Positions 4,641-8,139 of a stretch of DNA of 8,139 nucleotides are shown in pieces. The DNA comes from CAZKTS01 sp964555735 (GTDB lineage Bacteria > Actinomycetota > Acidimicrobiia > IMCC26256 > PALSA-555): the NCBI GenBank assembly GCA_964555735.1, contig CAZKTS010000167.1:1-8139 (forward strand), written 5' to 3'. Numbering within the stretch: the stretch's first letter is position 1; each line of letters begins with the position of its first letter. Below the pieces are notes generated by a model. That model was not told the origin of the DNA, ran no database searches, and saw nothing but the letters and a program-made list of their open reading frames with translations. A program made the position numbers and the translations under genes.

Positions 4641-6968
4641 TCAGCCGAGTGCAGCGAGGATGCGGTCGGGGGTCAAGGGTTGCTCGGTGACCTTGATGCC
4701 GCGGAGCGCGAGGGCGTCGGCGACCGCGTTGAACACCGCGGGGGGTGAGCCGATCGCGCCGCCCTCACCCATGCCCTTGTGGCCGCCCGGCGTCGGCGAG
4801 CGCGTCTCGACGTGCCCGTACTCGACCATCGGGACCTCGGTGGTGGTGGGCAGCAGGTAGTCCATGAACGTCGTCGTGAGCGGGTTGCCGTCCTCGTCGT
4901 ACACGACGTGCTCGTACAGGACGCCGCCGATGCCCTGCACCACCCCACCCGCGATCTGGCCCTCGACGATCATCGGGTTGATCATCACGCCGCAGTCCTC
5001 GCTCACGACGTAGCGCAGCACCTCCACCTGTCCCGTCCGCGCGTCGACCTCGACCGTGCACACGTGGCACGCGTTCGACCACGTGATCGGCGGCGCCTGG
5101 TAGCTGACGGTCGAGTCGAGACCGCGGTCCAGCTCGGGCGGGAGCTGCCCGGGATCGTTGAGCGCGAGGCGAGCGACCTCTGCGAGCGTCACCCCACGAG
5201 TGGGCGTCCCGCGCACGGAGATCCGACTGTCCTCCACCTCGAGGTCCTCGGGTGCCGCCTCGAGCAGGTGGGCGGCGATCTGCACCACCTTCTCGCGCAC
5301 GTTGAGCGACGCCTCACGCGTCGCGCCGCCGGCCACCACCGCCGTACGGCTCCCGCCGGTCCCGGCGCCGAACGGAGCGCTGGCGGTGTCGCCCTGCACC
5401 ACGACGACATCGTCGAGCTCGACCCCGAGGTGCTCCGCCACGACCTGGGCCATCGTCGTCTCGACGCCCTGGCCGTGCGAGCCGGTGCCGAGCAGCACGG
5501 TCACGGTGCCGCCGGGCTGGATGCGCACGGTCGCGGTCTCGACGCCGAGGTTGCCCGAACCCATGCTCGTCGGCTCCACGTAGAGCCCGATGCCGACGCC
5601 GAGCAGCCGACCCTCTTCAGCGAACGCCCGGGCCTGCTCGGCGCGAAACGCGTCGTAGTCGATGATCCCGACCGCCTGCTCCAGCGTCTCGGCCGGCGTC
5701 ACGTGCTCGAGCATCATCCCGGTCGCGGTGGCGAACGGCAGCTCCGCGGCAGCGACCACGTTGCGGCGGCGCAGCTCGAGCGGATCGATCCCCACCTCCC
5801 GCGCGAGCAGGTCGAGCATCTCCTCGCGCGCGACGGTCTCGAACATCCACGGACCGCGGTACGCGCCGCGCCCGCACGTGTTGGTCCAGACCGACGTCGC
5901 GACCCAGCCCATCTTGGGCAATCGATACGGGCCCGGGAAGAGCATCGCGGCAAAGGGCCCGGTGCCGCCCGTCCCGCCGACCGGGAGCGCGCCGCAGTCC
6001 TCGACGTGGTCGAAGCGCGCGCCGAGCAGCGTGCCGTCGGCGTCGGCCGCGAGGCTGATCGTCGCCCGGTCGGAGCGCGCGTGGATCGACGCGATGAGGT
6101 TCTCGCGGCGATCCTCGATCCACTTCACCGCGCGGCCGAGCCGATGGGCGGCCGCGATCACGCTCAGCTCGTCGCGCTGGCAGAAGTACTTCTGGCCGAA
6201 GCCGCCACCGACGTCGCCGATCTGCACGCGGATGTGGTGCTCGTCGACGCCGAGCAGGCGCGAGCACACCTGGCGCACCTCGTGCGGGTTCTGGCTCGAG
6301 ATCCAGACGTCGAGGTCGCCGCTGGCCGGCTCGAAGCGTGCCACCACGCCGCGCGTCTCCATCGGCACGTTGGCGTGCCGGTGCTGGACGATCGTCTCGG
6401 TCACGACGTGCGCCGCGCCGTCGAACGCCGCGTCGAGCTCGGGATCGGGTGGGGTCGGGATGTGCATCGCGATGTTCGAGCCGAGCTCCGGGTGCACGAC
6501 ATCGTCGCCGCCCCCACGCGCCGCGGCCTCGGCATCGACCACGGGTGGCAACGGCTCGAAGTCGATCTCGACCAGCTCGCACGCGTCCTCGGCCACGTAC
6601 CGACTCTCCGCGACGACGATGACGATGGGGTCACCGACGAAGCGGACGTCGTCGACGGCGAGCGGCCGCACCGGCGCGTTGGGAGCGGGCGGGGCATCGC
6701 CGGAGAACATCGTGGGCTGCATGCTGCCCAGCCCGACGTCGAGCTCGGCGGCCGAGAGCACCGCGTGCACGCCGAGGAGGGCGCGCGCCGCAGCCAGGTC
6801 GATCCGGGTGATGCGAGCCCGGGCGAGGTCGCTCCGCACGAACGCGGCGTGGAGCATCCCGGGCACGACGACGTCGTCGACGTAGGTGCCCCGACCGGCG
6901 ACCAGGCGCGGATCCTCGCGACGCTTCACCGACTGCCCGACGAACCGCCCCGCGCTCGTAGTGGTCAT
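4641..6968 (-). CDS. Molybdenum hydroxylase large subunit (xanthine dehydrogenase/CoxL family, molybdopterin-binding), 775 aa
   Basis: Family members carry the Mo-molybdopterin cytosine dinucleotide centre and hydroxylate aldehydes, purines, other N-heterocycles or (CoxL) oxidise CO. Seen: N-terminal a/b-hammerhead domain (about 1-150) opening VGQSVKRREDPRLVAGRGTYVDD, typical of this family; GDVGGGFGQK at 251-260 (Moco loop); AYRGPW at 369-374 (active-site loop); GTGSHGQG at 494-501; EDCGVMINP at 657-665; and KGMGEGG at 731-737 with the catalytic Glu735. Length is normal. The loop lacks the Cys of form I CO dehydrogenase (AYRCSFR) and is not the form II AYRGAGR, so a CO dehydrogenase label would be unsafe; the substrate is unknown. 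The ATG at 6968 has GAGGGGGAG 9 nt upstream (6978-6986); a GTG at 7010 would add 14 residues not typical of the family. No FAD or 2Fe-2S subunit gene is adjacent: the downstream gene converges and the upstream gene diverges. Confidence 0.9.
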   Translation of the reverse strand: MTTTSAGRFVGQSVKRREDPRLVAGRGTYVDDVVVPGMLHAAFVRSDLARARITRIDLAAARALLGVHAVLSAAELDVGLGSMQPTMFSGDAPPAPNAPVRPLAVDDVRFVGDPIVIVVAESRYVAEDACELVEIDFEPLPPVVDAEAAARGGGDDVVHPELGSNIAMHIPTPPDPELDAAFDGAAHVVTETIVQHRHANVPMETRGVVARFEPASGDLDVWISSQNPHEVRQVCSRLLGVDEHHIRVQIGDVGGGFGQKYFCQRDELSVIAAAHRLGRAVKWIEDRRENLIASIHARSDRATISLAADADGTLLGARFDHVEDCGALPVGGTGGTGPFAAMLFPGPYRLPKMGWVATSVWTNTCGRGAYRGPWMFETVAREEMLDLLAREVGIDPLELRRRNVVAAAELPFATATGMMLEHVTPAETLEQAVGIIDYDAFRAEQARAFAEEGRLLGVGIGLYVEPTSMGSGNLGVETATVRIQPGGTVTVLLGTGSHGQGVETTMAQVVAEHLGVELDDVVVVQGDTASAPFGAGTGGSRTAVVAGGATREASLNVREKVVQIAAHLLEAAPEDLEVEDSRISVRGTPTRGVTLAEVARLALNDPGQLPPELDRGLDSTVSYQAPPITWSNACHVCTVEVDARTGQVEVLRYVVSEDCGVMINPMIVEGQIAGGVVQGIGGVLYEHVVYDEDGNPLTTTFMDYLLPTTTEVPMVEYGHVETRSPTPGGHKGMGEGGAIGSPPAVFNAVADALALRGIKVTEQPLTPDRILAALG

Positions 6969-6977
6969 GGCACGCCA

Positions 6978-6986
6978 CTCCCCCTC
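6978..6986 (-). promoter_or_regulatory. Ribosome-binding site of the molybdenum hydroxylase gene
   Basis: Reads GAGGGGGAG on the minus strand, 9 nt before the ATG at 6968-6966. It favours this start over the upstream in-frame GTG at 7010. Confidence 0.5.
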
Positions 6987-6989
6987 GTC

Positions 6990-7007
6990 GCTGACACAGG
7001 CGTCAGC
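6990..7007. promoter_or_regulatory. Candidate operator: inverted repeat GCTGAC-N6-GTCAGC in the divergent spacer
   Basis: Perfect 6-bp arms (6990-6995 and 7002-7007) with a 6-bp spacer, centred in the 62-bp region between the molybdenum hydroxylase start (6968) and the threonine ammonia-lyase start (7031). The size and symmetry suit a dimeric helix-turn-helix regulator, and the site could act on both genes. No regulator gene is present in the window. This is sequence pattern only. Confidence 0.35.
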
Positions 7008-7030
7008 CACCGGCGGGCAAACTAGCGCTC

Positions 7031-8139
7031 GTGACCGCCTCCCGAGCCCGCCTGCCCGTCACCGCCGACGACGTACGGGCCGCGTCGACGCGGATCGCCG
7101 GCGGCGTCGTGGTCACGCCGAGTGCGCATTCGCAGACCCTCTCGGCGATCACCGGCGCCGAGGTTGTCGTGAAGTTCGAGAGCCTCCAGTACACCGCGTC
7201 GTTCAAGGAGCGCGGTGCGCTGAACCGGCTGCTGCTCCTCGACGACGACGAGCGAGCGCGGGGCGTGATCGCGTCATCGGCCGGGAACCACGCCCAGGCG
7301 ATCGCCCATCATGCCCACCGCCTCGGCATCGCGTCGACCATCGTGATGCCCGAGACGACTGCGTTCGTGAAGGTCGAGCGCACGGAAGCGCTCGGCGGCA
7401 CGGTCGTGCAGCACGGCGTCAACGTCGGCGAGTCAGCCGCGCACGCGGGCGAGCTCGCGACGCGCGACGGCCTCGTGATGATCCCGCCCTTCGACGATCC
7501 CGACGTGATCGCCGGGCAGGGCACCGTCGCGCTCGAGCTGCTCGCCGCGCACCCCGACCTCGAGGTGATCGTCGCGCCGGTCGGTGGAGGCGGGCTGCTC
7601 TCGGGGATCACGGTGGCGTCGCGCGACGTCGCGCCCGACGTCGAGCTCATCGGCGTCCAGGCCGAGACCTGCCCGTCGATGGTTGCCGCGCTCGCCGGCC
7701 AACCGAAGCCCGCGACGTGCGACACCATCGCCGACGGCATCCGGGTGCCCGAAGCCGGGAAGCTGACGCGAGCGATCGTCGGCGCGCTCGCCGACGACGT
7801 CGTCACGGTGAGCGAGGCCAACATCGAGGAAGCCATGAGCCTCTACCTCGAGATCGAGAAGACCGTCGCGGAAGGGGCCGGGGCCACCCCGCTCGCCGCG
7901 CTGCTCGAGCACGGCGACCGCTTCCGTGGCCGACGGGTCGGGCTCGTGCTGAGCGGCGGCAACGCCGATCCCCGGGTGCTGGCCACGGTCATCACCCGCT
8001 CGCTCGCCCGCACCGGTCGGCTCACACATCTCGCCGTCGACCTCGACGACACGCCCGGCGCGCTGGCGCGTCTGGCCACCGTGCTGGGCGAGCGCCGCGC
8101 CAACATCGTCGAGATCGAGCACCGCCGCGACCTGCCGAC
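7031..8139 (+). CDS. ilvA: Threonine ammonia-lyase (threonine dehydratase) with C-terminal ACT domain, cut by the right window edge (369 residues seen)
   Basis: PLP-dependent deamination of L-threonine (and L-serine) to 2-oxobutanoate (pyruvate), feeding isoleucine synthesis or threonine catabolism. Seen: Lys59 in SFKERGA (Schiff-base lysine), SSAGNHAQ at 82-89 (substrate loop), GGGG at 185-188 (phosphate-binding glycine loop), TIADGIRV at 232-239, and SGGN at 308-311. From about residue 331 an ACT domain begins (LAVDLDDTPGALARLATVLG, 334-353) and is truncated by the edge. One ACT domain and the compact N-terminus match the medium-length form (about 400 aa) rather than long biosynthetic IlvA; tdcB-like is an equally fair name. 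GTG 7031 is the first possible start after an in-frame TGA at 6992-6994. No Shine-Dalgarno site is visible; CAAACT at 7018-7023 sits about 7 nt before the GTG, so a leaderless transcript is possible. No link to the polyamine genes is evident. Confidence 0.9.
   Translation, partial: MTASRARLPVTADDVRAASTRIAGGVVVTPSAHSQTLSAITGAEVVVKFESLQYTASFKERGALNRLLLLDDDERARGVIASSAGNHAQAIAHHAHRLGIASTIVMPETTAFVKVERTEALGGTVVQHGVNVGESAAHAGELATRDGLVMIPPFDDPDVIAGQGTVALELLAAHPDLEVIVAPVGGGGLLSGITVASRDVAPDVELIGVQAETCPSMVAALAGQPKPATCDTIADGIRVPEAGKLTRAIVGALADDVVTVSEANIEEAMSLYLEIEKTVAEGAGATPLAALLEHGDRFRGRRVGLVLSGGNADPRVLATVITRSLARTGRLTHLAVDLDDTPGALARLATVLGERRANIVEIEHRRDLP

Noticed and set aside
4641..6968. Annotation as carbon monoxide dehydrogenase large subunit (coxL)
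   Set aside because: The active-site loop lacks the form I Cys signature and no coxM or coxS gene is adjacent.
6969..7010. 14-residue N-terminal extension of the molybdenum hydroxylase from GTG 7010
   Set aside because: The ATG at 6968 has a better ribosome-binding site and the expected family N-terminus, and the extension would run through the palindrome at 6990-7007.
4779..7025. 748-codon open frame on the plus strand opposite the molybdenum hydroxylase gene
   Set aside because: It is a mirror of a clearly homologous gene: high G/C at third positions keeps the antisense frame free of stops. The translation is Arg/His/Asp/Val-rich and has no recognisable domain.

Overview
The window is about 8.1 kb of very GC-rich DNA (roughly 70% by eye, with strong G/C bias at third codon positions). 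It is nearly filled by six protein genes. GC content, GTG starts and protein style fit a high-GC actinobacterium. An Acidimicrobiia-like lineage is possible but is only an inference. I see no tRNA, rRNA, CRISPR array, insertion sequence or other mobile element.

Left part (1-4626) looks like a polyamine uptake and breakdown locus. On the minus strand, cut by the left edge, is the N-terminal part of a PotA-type spermidine/putrescine ABC transporter ATPase. Divergent from it, across a 189-bp intergenic region with two inverted repeats, are three plus-strand genes: a gamma-aminobutyraldehyde dehydrogenase (PatD/YdcW type), a class III PLP aminotransferase of the glutamate-1-semialdehyde-aminomutase-like branch, and a 372-residue protein of unknown function with a G-x-R-D-R-S-W-G-V-R motif. 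A plausible scheme is: PotABCD imports putrescine, the aminotransferase makes 4-aminobutanal (or acts on GABA), and PatD oxidises 4-aminobutanal to GABA. A 25-codon reading frame exactly bridges the first two plus-strand genes with 4-nt overlaps at both ends.

Middle part (4641-6968) is one long minus-strand gene for a molybdenum-hydroxylase (xanthine dehydrogenase/CoxL family) large subunit. It converges on the unknown-function gene with only 14 bp between the stop codons. The FAD and iron-sulfur subunits normally needed by this family are absent from the window. Its active-site loop reads AYRGPW, which is neither the form I nor the form II CO dehydrogenase signature.

Right part (7031-8139) is a threonine ammonia-lyase of the short ACT-domain type. 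It starts at a GTG divergent from the molybdenum-hydroxylase gene and is cut by the right edge inside the ACT domain. The 62-bp divergent spacer holds a GCTGAC-N6-GTCAGC inverted repeat. The functional link of the last two genes to the polyamine locus is not evident.

Nothing here is clearly a new biological system. The points most worth checking are the atypical aminotransferase and unknown-function protein inside the polyamine locus, the orphan molybdenum-hydroxylase subunit, and the bridging small ORF.
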